Below are positions 11,541-22,672 of a stretch of 64,000 nt of DNA, piece by piece. Within the stretch, counting starts at the first letter, position 1; every line of letters starts with the position of its first letter. The stretch is taken from the NCBI GenBank assembly GCA_945643635.1, contig CALZFC010000154.1:190303-254302 (forward strand), given 5' to 3'. The DNA comes from Allodiplogaster sudhausi. Taxonomy: Eukaryota; Nematoda; Chromadorea; Rhabditida; Diplogasteridae. The notes below the pieces were generated by a model. The model searched no databases, was not told the origin of the DNA, and worked only from the letters and a program-made list of their open reading frames with translations. A program made the position numbers and the translations under genes.

Positions 11541-12010
11541 CGAGAGGAAGTGAAAATGGCTAAGGAAAAGTGAATGGAATATTCGAAAAATACAGTTCAA
11601 CTAACAATTATTCTAAAAGATAAATTGCTAATTGGAATAGCCCAATAAATGAGCCGAATTAATTGCCTTGAAAAGACGAAATGACAATTACTTCTTGCCA
11701 TCAGTCATGTGGCATGGGCTCAGCGTCCTTTTGCTTTACTTAAGACTCTCCCGCTACTTCGACTAGTTCATCCTCTTTTCATTCTCACTTTCTCTGTCCG
11801 CTCTCGCCCTCTCTTTTTTTCTTGCCCGCTCGTTCTCTTTCTCTCTTGCTATCACTCGTTCTCCTTCACTCGCATAGCTTTTCTCTTGTGGGCTCCCATT
11901 CTCTTTCTCTCTCCAGCTCTCTCTCATTCTTTTCTCCTCCTTTCTCTCTCAATCTCAATCTCTTTCACTCTCTTTATCGCTCTCTCTCTCTCTCTCTCTC
12001 TTTCTTGCTG
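9600..12010. repeat. long region of GA/CT microsatellites
   Basis: Polypurine tracts (GAGA with AAAGAGA interruptions) at about 9600-9660, 10860-10915, 11150-11220 and 11400-11560. Polypyrimidine tracts lie at about 9805-9955 and 11800-12005. Long ORFs here, such as 10722-11600 minus, are low-complexity Ser/Leu or Arg/Glu readings of the repeats and are not genes. Confidence 0.85.
10087..10305 (-). CDS. possible small secreted protein, unknown
   Basis: A 72-residue frame begins MPNILSSLFAFLCFVSITDA, which looks like a signal peptide, and is followed by IVSCTVLKLCYL. There is no database-type motif. Possible donors (GTCAGT, GTGTTA) inside the frame mean the true product could be spliced. It is isolated between microsatellites and could be chance. 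Confidence 0.25.
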   Translation of the reverse strand: MPNILSSLFAFLCFVSITDAIVSCTVLKLCYLQIQFIKNKYDEYNLFTVNDSLCLLYKFKEAHLLTIYVCLS

Positions 12011-12351
12011 ATCTTCCTCGCGCTGTTTCGCAAATATACACATGCATCTACTCGGGAGTGGCGCTCCCCTTCAGATGATGACAAACTACTGAAAAGCTGC
12101 CTCGTTTCTCAATCTCTTACTCTTAGCTATTCTTGCGTCTGGGCTCTAAAAAGATTAAGTACTATTATATAATCTACTTTTTACTTTAAATTTTTTTTCT
12201 TTTTACTTTAAATTCACTAATAAACTAAATTCTACCCCTTCTTGCCAAATTGAAGAGAACACGTGATAATTTGGAGGAAAAACTAAACGATTGGTACAAA
12301 CTAAGGATTGAGATTGAATTTGCACATTCGAAATATACATAGTGCATATGT

Positions 12352-12414
12352 CGCACAATCGAATATTCTAAAAGAGCATTGTTCACTAAGTGCTTTTTTA
12401 GAATATTCGATGTG
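12352..12414. repeat. hairpin-forming inverted repeat upstream of the REEP gene
   Basis: GCACAATCGAATATTCTAAAA is matched about 20 bases later by TTTTAGAATATTCGATGTGC. The arms are about 20 bp with one mismatch or bulge. It lies about 70 bp before the first REEP exon and contains the GAATATTC motif that recurs in introns of this window. Confidence 0.75.
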
Positions 12415-12485
12415 CAATTAACATTTTCGATTTCGCCATTAATTCTCGGCGAGGCTTTCATTTCATCTCTTCTCATCGTTGAAGA

Positions 12486-13794
12486 ATGGCTGATTCCGTC
12501 GTCAGCGACTACGTGTCTCGTCGTCTCAAGCGTGGCGGAAAGAGGCTTCCGAGGACCAGGGCGTCGCCACGGGCGTCGACCTTGCGAAGGTAAGATAATC
12601 TTCTCATTTTATCATTATTTTTCCTCTCTTTTTATCATTATTAAAAAAAATTATTTTTAAAATAAATAAACAGACAAATTAATATATTTATTAACAACTA
12701 TTTCCAGAACGATTTCCACTCCTTCCTCTACAAGAGCCACGGAGCAAACGTCGACCAGTACATCAACGTCATCGAGCAGCGCACGCAGTTGAAGAGGGAG
12801 CAGGTGCCGAAGAGCGGATCACATTTTAAATGGGAAAATAAATAAAATGCAAAAGATATGTGTCAAATATGTAACGAAATTGTAGAAAGATAAAGCAAAG
12901 GCTGATTACTTTCAATTTCCCATCTCATATATCGCAGAGCATTACCCTCATTCCGATCCGATGTAGTCTAGTGGTTATGATTTGCGTCTCTCACATGCAA
13001 GGCCGGGGTTCGATTCCCCGCATCGGAATACGCTTTTGCCATATTTGCATCCGATTAATTTAGTTTTATTCTCTTTATTTGGAATCCCCCGGCCCCGCCC
13101 TCCGCTCTACCGGCCCTCGTTCATCTTTGCCTCTTCTTCTGCTATCACTGAAAAGTACTTTCTTCTGCCCCATGAATGCTCACTCTCATTCTCGCTGGCA
13201 TTGCGAGTATGAGAATGTGAAGGGCGCGGCAATTTGAAATATCGCCTAATGTTTCTGTGATCGCCTTCTTTTGCGTCTTGATTAATTAAAACAAGTAATA
13301 TATTATGAATGTTTGTAAATTCGCATTAATTTTACAGTTTTCCTACATCGTCGGAGGTCTCATCTGCCTCTACCTCATCTTTGGAGGACTCGCCAACTTT
13401 ATCTGCGGTTTCATTGGCTTCGCCTACCCGTGCTATGAGTCCGTCAAGGTGAGGGCGCAGCACTATTTCCCAATCCAAATGAACAAAGTCTACATTGGCT
13501 GCTCAAAAATCAAAATCATGAAAAGTAAAAAAAATTAAAACAATTAGTGCTGCGTTTGCTACATAATCGCCTTCATAGGCCGTCCGGAGCGAGGGCAAAG
13601 AGGACGACACGAAGTGGCTGATCTACTGGAAGGTCTTCGCCGCCTTCTCGCTGCTCGACTGCTTCGCCGAGCCGATCATGCACGTCTTCCCCGTCTACTT
13701 TATCGCCAAGGCGCTCTTCCTCATGTACCTCTACCTGCCGCAGACCAACGGAGCCGAGTACCTCTACCAGGTCGAATATGCTAAATTAATCTGA
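12486..13794 (+). CDS. yop-1: REEP5/6-family (TB2/DP1/HVA22) ER membrane-shaping protein
   Basis: Reticulon-like hairpin protein that bends tubular ER. Exons 12708-12803, 13338-13448 and 13579-13770 join in phase 0; reading through the last donor gives a stop at 13792-13794. Exon 2 encodes the amphipathic N-terminal part (INVIEQRTQLKREQ). Exon 3 encodes the first hydrophobic hairpin (YIVGGLICLYLIFGGLANF) ending in the family hallmark GFAYPCYESVKA. Exon 4 has KEDDTKWLIYWKVFAAFSLL, a second hairpin, and QTNGAEYLYQ, equivalent to the SNGAELLY motif. The first exon is unclear: the ATG at 12486 reads MADSVVSDYVSRRLKRGG, but only a different frame of the same exon (ending QGVATGVDLAK) joins exon 2, so there is a missed microexon, a sequence error or a lesion. 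A further 3' exon is possible. Confidence 0.8.
12957..13027 (+). tRNA. tRNA-Glu (anticodon CTC)
   Basis: Complete cloverleaf. The 7-bp acceptor is TCCGATG/CATCGGA. The D arm is GTC...GAT with AGTGGTTA, and the anticodon stem TGCGT/ATGCA encloses loop CTCTCAC (anticodon CTC). The T arm is CGGGG-TTCGATT-CCCCG. A and B boxes are intact. It lies in the second REEP intron on the same strand. Confidence 0.95.
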
Positions 13795-13799
13795 GAATA

Positions 13800-14655
13800 T
13801 TCGAATATTCTGAAAAAAATCTTGGAATTATTTATAATAGGCGAAAGAATTCTGGGAAGGTTCGAATATTCGCAGAAAAACCCTGACTTGAATATTCCAA
13901 ATACTTATTGATGTAATTGTTAGTTGAACTGTATTATTTATTAGGTTTTTCTTTCTTTCACTCGTTGTCAGTTTTCCCTTTCACTGGCTTTCACTGACGC
14001 GAAGACTATAAAAAAATTACAACTAAAGATTCCCCAAAATGAAACAAGGGAACCAAAAGAATAAAAACAACCCAATAATTAAAAATTTGTCTCCATCCAT
14101 ATCTCATTACCTCTCTCCAATCGACTTCATGCTCTCACACATAGTCAAGGCATGTCATATAGATTGCTGGTGTCATGTGTATGCAGAGAAAGGATCGAAA
14201 CTTCAGCTCTGGCTCCTCTGCATTTGACCGAGAAAATCTTTCGCCTTTTACTAAAGATTTCCGTGCAGAGGAGCAATTATGAGATTGCTCACTTTTTGGA
14301 TCCCCCTCGAAAGAGCGGGGCAAAGGTATCAAAGTATGAATTTTAATCTTCATCTGTTTTTCAAATTATTGTCTCACAGTCACAATCCATCCTTTCAATC
14401 ACAGTCTTCATTCTCAATCCCAGTCATTCATTCCTCTCAATCCCTTCTAAATTTTTGCATTCACCGTGATATGAATGAAATCGCACAAAATATTAGTTCA
14501 CATCGTCTTTTTTGCATTCTTCATGTACTCGGTAGCGTATTTCGGCGCATAGTTCTCTTCATTCTCGAATAAGCAAAGAAAGAATAGCATTAATGTTAAT
14601 GATAAAGACTGAAAATGCGGGGCTTCAAGCGCTTATCAGCCTTCTCAATAAGATC
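13800..14655. other. intergenic, no gene recognised
   Basis: AT-rich sequence with several GAATATTC/TTCGAATATTC motifs at 13797-13900. Open frames at 14039-14572 lack recognisable content. Confidence 0.4.
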
Positions 14656-14661
14656 TTAGAA

Positions 14662-17600
14662 CTATGATCTTAGAACTATGACTGCGACTGCGAGCAGCGC
14701 GATGACTTCAAAGACGAAGCACACGCTGAGGCCGATGATAATTCCGCCAAAGCTGCCGACGATCGAGAGCATCCGTGAGAACTTTAAATGAGGGCGATTA
14801 CCGAAAAGTATTTAATGCAGGCTCGAATTGCCGCATCTTCCTAATAAATTGGTTAAAAATAAATGAAAAAATATATATAGCAAGAATAAAAAGAACAAAA
14901 ACAACCAATCCCAATCTCATTGACATCTACCGTCATTTCTCGCTCTTCGACAAAGACGAGTGTGTTGTCATGGAGTGCAAAGACAACGCTTACAAGAATG
15001 ACGTTATTCCCCGCAGCCGATTTGCTCGAAGCCTGTATGAATTAAATCAAAATGTTATTAAAAAAAATTTTAAATTAAAAACACAGTCTTAAATATTTGT
15101 ATTCTTTTAAAAACGAAATAAACCGAAAGTGTTCCTTTCGACACAGCCATATTGTACACGGAGAAGCGACACGGTTGACGACATCCGGATGAACACTCTG
15201 GCCACATTGCGTAGTTCTCTCCGCGGGTAGACAGAGTGGAGAGAATACAGGATACTGGAAAATACGTAAGTAAGCAGTTTTAGATTTTTTTCTTATTTAG
15301 AGCGGTCATTTTTGTTCTTCGATTTAATGGTTCATAACAGATCCTGGTAAGTAAAAGATTAGATTCAATGCTTCAACTTAACAAATAGTCCAAGTCATTC
15401 CGAACATTTATTGATGCCGCAAGCGGTCGACTCAGCAGGCCGCTGATAAGACGCATCCATGCAGCCGCACTCCGCTTGCAGCACGTAATGGTAGCACGAG
15501 CGGTAGCAGCCCTTGCTTGGCTCATTTTCATAGCTCTAGTCATTTAAACGAATAATGTCACATAAAAACAGCTATTCTGGTATTGTAGAAGCATTTCTGG
15601 GAATGCTTTTGTTGTTGAAATGAGGTGAGAGGACCTCGAGCGTGAAGGCGCCCGGGTAGTACGAGTGAGCTCGGCCGCCATTTGTAAGCACGCCATCGGA
15701 ATGAGCGCAGACATCTCTTGATGTGGTTGACAAGAGATTATAATCATTCTGCAAATGTCACTCCTTCAAGGTGATTATTCTATAATTTAATGCACTTTCC
15801 AAGCACTAAAACCCATAATAAATATGATTTCAGGCACAGAATTCAGCTAACTCTCGAAATAGTTAGGCCGAAATTTCTCCTCAACGGTTGTACCACGACT
15901 CTGAATTATCTTTTAATTTTTTTTTTGCAAATATAATAATAGAAATAATAAATTCATCAATCCTACCACACCCAGGACTATCGGCAAGAATGATGGAATC
16001 CGTGGAATGCACAAAGATACGCATGGAAGCAGTGTCCGTCCATGGAAAGTATTCAGATTGATTGATGGTCAGAGCCGTAAAGATTCCTGTGTATGTACAT
16101 ATTTTGCTAATTATATGATTATTTAGCGAAAAAGAGATTCACAATTAAACATACCTCCTCGACTCCCCGTTATTCTTAACTGATAGAAAGAAATTCCGTT
16201 ATAGTTATTGAAAGTGAAGCAGTTTCCCATCGAAGGGTCGTACATGCGGTAGAGCGAACTATATAAAGAGAGAGCTTCTCTGTAAGAGTCGAGCATGCCC
16301 TTAAGGCAGCCTGCCCCGGGAAAATTGTTTTCGAATTCATTAACAAAAATCATTTTTCTTATACAACTCGACCCGCTCTATTTAATGAGACTAATTTCAT
16401 CATCATCCGATTTTTTCCCTTCGGGATACACTACCGTAACCCCGAAAATTCATTGTGCCATAAGTTCGTCCAAAACCTGTTTGTTAAACCATGAACATAT
16501 TCGATAGCATTTCGAAAGCGCTTCAAATTTCATCTAGGAACATGTATTACTAAAATTTTATTTGGGCCGAGAAAATTGGGTATAAATTATTTGAAGGGTC
16601 AGCATGCCACTTTATGATCATTTCCCCACCCTGACACCTAGCTAGAAAGAAAGAGCGTGAAATTTGCTTCCAAATAAGCACCATTCAAGAAAAATCCGAG
16701 GGTACCAATTTTTGCTACGACGGCGAGCAATGCGCGCGAGTCGGTCAAAAAGGCGCGTTTATGGCGGCCGAGGCACCCTTCAAGCGCATTCAGCGATCCA
16801 TAACTTTGCTCAATCTTAACATCAGAAAATCGTAAGTATATCATCTAAGAGCACTCACAGAGATCTTCAAATGCTACATACATACTTTTATTGAAATATT
16901 TATATTTCTATGGAAAATTTCGTTCTGAACTTTTAGAAGGCTTAAAAAACTATTTTACAAACATTTCCGCATTTCAAAACATACATCGTAAGAAAGAGCG
17001 TGAAATTTTCTACAAGATGAACCCCTTTCAATAAACTTTCAAGTCTATATTGTTCTGTTATAAGTCATAAGAATAGGTAAAGTATCGTCGCTATCCTTTA
17101 TATTCGAATTAGAATATTCGAATATTTTTTTACGTTGAAGAATTGTGCTAAGCTCATGCCCGATTCTTATGACTTATAAGAGAACAATATGGACTTGAAA
17201 GTTTATTGAAAGGTGTTCATCGTGTAGAAAATTTCACGCTCTTTCTTACGATGTATGTTTTGAAATGCGGAAATGTTTGTAAAATAGTTTTTTAAGCCTT
17301 CTAAAAGTTCAGAACGAAATTTTCCATAGAAATATAAATATTTCAATAAAAGTATGTAGCATTTGAAGATCTCTGTGAGAGCTCTTAGATGATATACTTA
17401 CGATTTTCTGATGTTATGATTGAGCAAAGTTATGGATCGCTGAATGCGCTTGCAGAGTGCCTCGGCCGCCGTAAACGCGCCTTTTTGACCGACTCGCGCG
17501 CATTGCTCGCGTCGTAGCAAAAATTGGTACCCTCAGATTTTTCTTGAATGGTGCTTATTTGGAAGCAAATTTCACGCTCTTTCTTTCTAGCTAGGTGTCA

Positions 17601-20600
17601 GGGTGGGGAAATGATCATAAAGTGGAATGCTGACCATTCAAATAATTTAGACCCAATTTTCTCGGCCAAAATAAAATTTTAGTAAAACATGTTTCTAGAT
17701 GAAATTTGAAGCGCTTTCGAAATGCTATCGAATGATATGTTCATGGTTTCACAAAACAGGTTTTGGACGAACTTATGGCACAATGAATTTTCGGGGTTAC
17801 GGTAGTGTATCCCGAAGGGAAAAAATCGGATGATGATGAAATTAGTCTCATTAAATAGAGCGGGTCGAGTTGTATAAGAAAAATGATTTTTGTTAATGAA
17901 TTCGAAAACAATTTTCCCGGGGCAGGTTGAGCTCCAAGCTTAAGGACATGCTCTCTTAAGGAACAAACGAGTCGATAAAACGGTTTACAGTAAATTGATC
18001 AAAGAACCTAAGCGCAATCTCTTTCCTCTCGAAACTGAAGAACTGAAACATATCGGACACATCCCATGAGAAGGCCGAGAGTTGCTCAGGTGAGTATTTG
18101 GTCAGCATGGATGGCACCAAGATACTCATTGCCGCAGAGTTGCTGCCCGATTGATCTACCGTCTAAAATCTCTTTTTTTGTCAGCTAAATTAGAATAGTT
18201 CTTGAAAGGAGCGATTAGATCATTGATAAATATAACAGATGGTGAAAAAAAAATTTTCTCTTACAAAGAAAAGAACAGACACCTGTCTAATGATATTCAT
18301 GCCATCTTCTCCGTAGCTTGTGCCGAGAACAGCAATCGTTGATAGTGCTAGAGTAGTGTGGGATATCATGCTTTCTTTTCTTTTTAATCTATTTTTGAAG
18401 AAGTGCGAGAAGTTTGAATTGCTTGTTCTTTTTTGTCGACTCACGATATTCGCAGAACTCGCCAGTTCGATTCGTCGAGCAATGGCAGACGGTTTCGTTG
18501 CCGGGCGACGAGAGTTCGCACGTGGCTGCCGCGTCTGCCACGACGCACTTGTTCTTGTGGAAATGCCCATCGCTCTCGATGTATCCACCGCAGTTTGAAA
18601 TAGAAAATATTTATCTTTCTAACAATAAAAACTTCTGTAAAAAAATTGGTATATTCAAATTTTTTGTTGAATCTTTTTGAACTTGCATATTCCAATTTTT
18701 TGAACTAGTATATTCCAAAATTTTCTTCCAGCATATTCTAATTCCCTTTTGAACTAGAATACTAAAATTTCTTTTTTAACTAGCATATTCTAATTTCTTT
18801 CTCTCACTTGATACTCTGGCCGTTGTCGTAGTTGTCAGCGTGGTCGTAGAGGTGCCAACTGAGGTCGAAGTTGATTCGGTGTCTGTTGATATCACTGACA
18901 ATGAGTTTATAGCAATATTAGAATACTTTTATCTACGAAATCTCTTAACACATGACACCTGTCGAGGCATCGGTTGTGATGGTCAAACCTGCAACCGTCG
19001 AAGAAGTAGTCGCTTAAATTTGGAATTAGAACATATTATTTTCAACGTACATATATCTGTTGAGATCAATGACTTTACAGTTCATAGCAATGTTACAACA
19101 ATTTACTCTTCTTAAGAGGTAGCTCTTAAAAGTGTACACAGTTAGATATGTACAACTGTACCTGCCGAGGAAGCAGTGGTGATGCTAGAACCAGTAACTG
19201 GCGAAGAAGTGGCTGCTGAAGCAGTGGTGAGAATACACCGTGGAATATGCAAAAATTAATGGCTAAGCCGAAAAAATAAGAGAGAAAAACCATTTTTTAA
19301 TTGGTTTTTTTTCATCTAATACATATGTATGTATGGGGCACTTCTACCGGAAGCCGCAGTTGTGCTCGACATGACGTTCACGAAGGTTGTCGAAATCGTA
19401 GCCGACGTCGCATCTGACGACGCGGTCGTCATTTGAGTGGTCGTCGTTGTGGATGTCGTAGTTGCAGAAAAGAAGCAAATTCGTGTTCAATATACAGTAA
19501 TTCGGATGAAAATAAAATAAAATACTTACTCTTTTCAGCGCAAGTCGCTTGTGGGTCAAAGCCGAGAGTTTGGCCTGAGTCGTCGAAGCGGTAAAAGTCG
19601 TAGTCGCCCAAGTAGCAGCTGGCCGTTGGCGAAGTCGTTTCCCAACTACCACTGTCGAGCAAAATCTAGACAAAAATGATTAAATTCAAAATGTAAAATA
19701 AATAGCTCTCCCCGGTGCAGCAATGTCTTGAAATAAGCTCAAGAAATTGTTTTTATACAATTATGTTCTTAGCTTCTTTAACATCTCACCAGAAGCTGGC
19801 TGCCTTTGGTGCATGAGACGACGCTGCATGGATCCTTCGTGTTCTGCTGCACCAAAGAAGAGTCGCAAGAGTAGCCGGACGGGCAGCTCGTGGCTAGAGC
19901 CATTGGAGTGCAGCTGAGGCAGTAGCCGATTCGATCTGATCAGTTCATAAATCATTGTTTCATTTTCCACGTTCAAAAGTAAAAACAACTACCAATGAGT
20001 TAGTTCGTTTAGTTTTCCACTTCCCTGAAGTAACACGAAATTACGGGAATCAACTCTCTCAAAAGTGTCTCGCCCTATACTTTGGTGAAAGAGCGCCAAT
20101 TCAAAGTATAGTTTTGTGTGATTCCTCGGAGGATGAACGTGTCCACTCTCGCTGACTCCATTCGTTCGGATCGTTTGCGGTGACGCATGTGCAGGAGATG
20201 GGATCCGTCATCCAGATGCAATCGCGGTCAGTGCCATCATAACTGCACCAGGTTTGCTGCGAATCCATCATTGAGAAAGGGACAAATGAGAGAGAGAGAA
20301 AAAGAGAGAGACAGAGAGAGACAGAGAGAGAAAGAGAGAGAAAGAGAAAGAAAGAGAGAGACAGAGAGTTAGAAACAGCACATCATTTAACAAACATCGT
20401 CTTGGCAGACAAGAAGGCCAGATTCGTCGTTGCCGTCGTCATCAATCTAAATGTCTTCATAGAGTCTTAAATACTTTGCCCGAATACTGACATTACTAGG
20501 GATGAAATTTCTTGCTTTTGCCCATTTTTTCTCTCCTTCTATTATAATAACTTCTACAACTAACAAGTAGACACCATGGCCCTCTGAATCGTCGTCTCAC

Positions 20601-21145
20601 TCATTGCAGGTACATATATGTACCGGCAATGTGTCCGAAGCGGTTTAGAAGACCTAGGTGTGTTAGTCTATAGACCACCAAAAGGATTGATTGTCAATCC
20701 CGTTGCTGACACATCGCAAGTAGCCAACGCGGCAGAAGACCATGAGACGCGTGTACGGCGTGGCGGCGTAGCACGCGCTGCTGTCGTGCGCGTCGGACAC
20801 GGACAGGTCACACGAAAGCACGGTGCAGCCCTGCTGCGCTTAAGGCAAACGATTCGGCAATTAAATATATGTATATGTAGGTAGATCAAATATTAGGCAT
20901 TTTAATGTGATTTTTTTAGTTGTGAAAAATTTGTTCCGGAATTTTAAATTTTCGTGGAATATTCAAAATTATAAAATAAAAAATTATTGTTAAAAAAAAA
21001 CTTTTTTTAATTGACACCGCCTTTAATGAATATGGATAAAAATTTTACTATGAACTATTTTAGATTTGCTGCTAGCATCGACAATTTTGGAGAGTTCAAA
21101 GAGTCCGCACAGAAGGCTAAGCAGCATAAGCGCTGAAATAGTCAT
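14662..21145 (-). CDS. egas-like DEG/ENaC channel with Cys-rich and EGF ectodomain (copy A)
   Basis: Putative cation channel subunit of the degenerin/ENaC superfamily, EGF-plus-ASC architecture. The start exon 21145-21049 gives a signal or anchor peptide (MTISALMLLSLLCGLFELSK) and joins in phase to QQGCTVLSCDLS (about 20850). Then come Cys-rich modules (ISCTCVTANDPNE; YCLSCTPMALATSCPSGYSC; SWETTSPTASCYLGDYDFYR), a Ser/Thr-rich linker (about 19450-18820), and an EGF-like module near 18590-18440 ending CHCSTNRTGEFCEY. The ASC part follows: TVDQSGSNSAAMS, MYDPSMGNCFTFNNYN, NDYNLLSTTSRDVC, a Cys-rich segment ECGCMDASYQRPAES, CSSGCRQPCRFSVYNMAVSK, and TM2 FGGIIIGLSVCFVFEVIALL, which keeps the G-x-S filter. 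Stop at 14662-14664. A 1.6 kb palindrome occupies one intron (16310-17926). The ligand is unknown. Confidence 0.75.
16310..17926. mobile_element. 1.6 kb palindromic (foldback) element in an egas-like intron
   Basis: Two arms of about 765 bp (16310-17074 and 17160-17926) are near-identical inverted copies around an approximately 85-bp centre. Ends are CCTGCCCCGGGAAAATTG and its inverse. TTAA occurs 8 bp outside the left end and about 14 bp outside the right end, hinting at a piggyBac-type target but not a clean duplication. Arms contain no convincing gene: 16638-16844 and its mirror are open but featureless. It lies between the FSFERKEI exon and the DPSMGNCFTF exon, so it should not destroy the coding sequence if spliced out. 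Confidence 0.85.
18640..18800. repeat. diverged tandem repeat in intron
   Basis: Four or five degenerate units built on TTTTTTGAACTAGCATATTC-type sequence, about 30-40 bp each, lie between the EGF exon and the Thr-rich exon of copy A. Confidence 0.6.
20282..20372. repeat. GA microsatellite
   Basis: Polypurine GAGAGA/AAAGAGA/ACAGAGA tract in an intron of egas copy A. Confidence 0.9.
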
Positions 21146-21205
21146 TTAGATCATTTTGCAAGCAGCATAAGCGCTGAAATAGTCATTTAGATCAAATGAT
21201 CATTT
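21119..21205. repeat. tandem duplication spanning the start codon of egas copy A
   Basis: An approximately 42-bp unit (AGCAGCATAAGCGCTGAAAT + AGTCATTTAGATCATTTTGCA) occurs twice in tandem. Each unit contains the rc of ATGACTATTTCAGCG. The inner copy (21145) opens the signal peptide. The outer copy (21186) reads 11 codons to TGA, so on a long transcript it would be a short upstream ORF. Confidence 0.75.
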
Positions 21206-22660
21206 TGCATTTTAAGATTATGATGTTGCATAAGAATGAAGAACACAAGTGTTATAAAAAAGGTCTATCTATTTGCATAAACAAATGATGAAGAAGAATC
21301 GTTGTGAAGGAAAAATACGAGAAACCCACAAGGGTAGCACAGGGTGCTAACACAATGAGCCAAAAGTCTTGGTCTTGACGAATCTCTCGCCATGGCAGCG
21401 GTCGGGAATTGTCTTTTGCTTCCTGCTTAGTTGTATTTCGCGGAACTACTTTCGGCTCTACATCGCCAACCTCTTATTGTTAGACTCACCGCTTTACTTC
21501 AAAACAAATACATCAAACACTAAAAACATCTAGGCCAGAACGTCCCGTGCCTCTCAAAAGTATGTACTTCCATTCATAAACAAAAGGAACGTTGTCTCCA
21601 CGTCTTGCATTTATGCGCCTTACGATTGGTTTTCATTGGCGAAAAAAGTAGTTTACTATTCCGAGAGAAATCCTATTCTCCGCGTTTATTGGCACGACCT
21701 GTACGCTAATGCTGGAATATCGTTGTAGAGGACTTGAAGGATCTCCTGGAATGTGTATGTATTTTGGCATTGAAACAAATTGCAACACTACCAAAACTCC
21801 TGCTCAAAATGTTTGCTCTCGTTTCGAAATTCCTGCCTGTGATCACTTAATTGCTTGTGTGGGCTTCCTTGTTCTCACTGCTGAGGTGGTCTCTTGGTCA
21901 GAACGAGCAAGAAAACGGAGAGACAGTAAAAAGAAGGAGACGCAGGTTGTGGAGAGAAAAAACTGCACCGGTGTAGCTTGGGCTCGTCACCCGTATGTGA
22001 CTCTCATCATTTGTGTCATCTCTCGTCGGCGCTCTAACTCCTCGCCCCTTCAAGCCTACAGCTCATGTTCTCGTTCAGCCGGAGAGAACCATCAGAACAA
22101 GACATGCAGGACTACACACACACTTTGGTTCGTTGACTTCCTTCCGCATTGTGTATCAGTCCACCAATCTGTTGTTTTCTTTCTGCACCTCTTTTTTCAT
22201 TACTTCTCTCGCCTCTCTCTCTCACTCTGCCTTTCTTCTTTGAAAAAAGACAGAAAATGTCGCAAAAGGTGCGCTTTGATCTGCGTGTGAGAAGGATACA
22301 GAACGAAATGTCATTGATTTTTCAAGTTAAGAAAGTCGTCCACTAGTCCTTTTCGATGGTTGGCAGAGTCAGACATCATTAATCACCCCTTGTGCGAAGC
22401 AACTCCCATAATGGCTGCAATCGGCTTAGCATGCAAGAAAACAATATTTTTTGATGGGGGAGGCGCCTGATATAAAAGGATGGAAGTACTGGAAGCTTGA
22501 AATGAAGCGCCCATAAACATTCTTGTGTCCTTGGCATCACGGTTCATTTTATCACGATTCCATTGAAATCCATCCTCAAGGTTTTTTTTGAAAACGCAGT
22601 CAGTCTTTTATCATCATGTATGTACTCATTATTGAATCTTAGTAGATTGATTTTTTTTCA
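21206..22660. other. intergenic between the egas-like genes; one long orphan frame
   Basis: A 193-codon plus frame at 21709-22290 (MLEYRCRGLEGSPGMCMYFG...) is unusually long for this composition, Cys-containing and ends in CT-rich sequence. No motif, signal peptide or exon partner was found. It could be chance or part of an old repeat. Confidence 0.3.
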
Positions 22661-22672
22661 TTTTTCAAACTT

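Noticed and set aside
10722..11600. 292-codon minus ORF
   Set aside because: Low-complexity Leu/Ser reading of GA microsatellites on the other strand; no non-repeat protein content.
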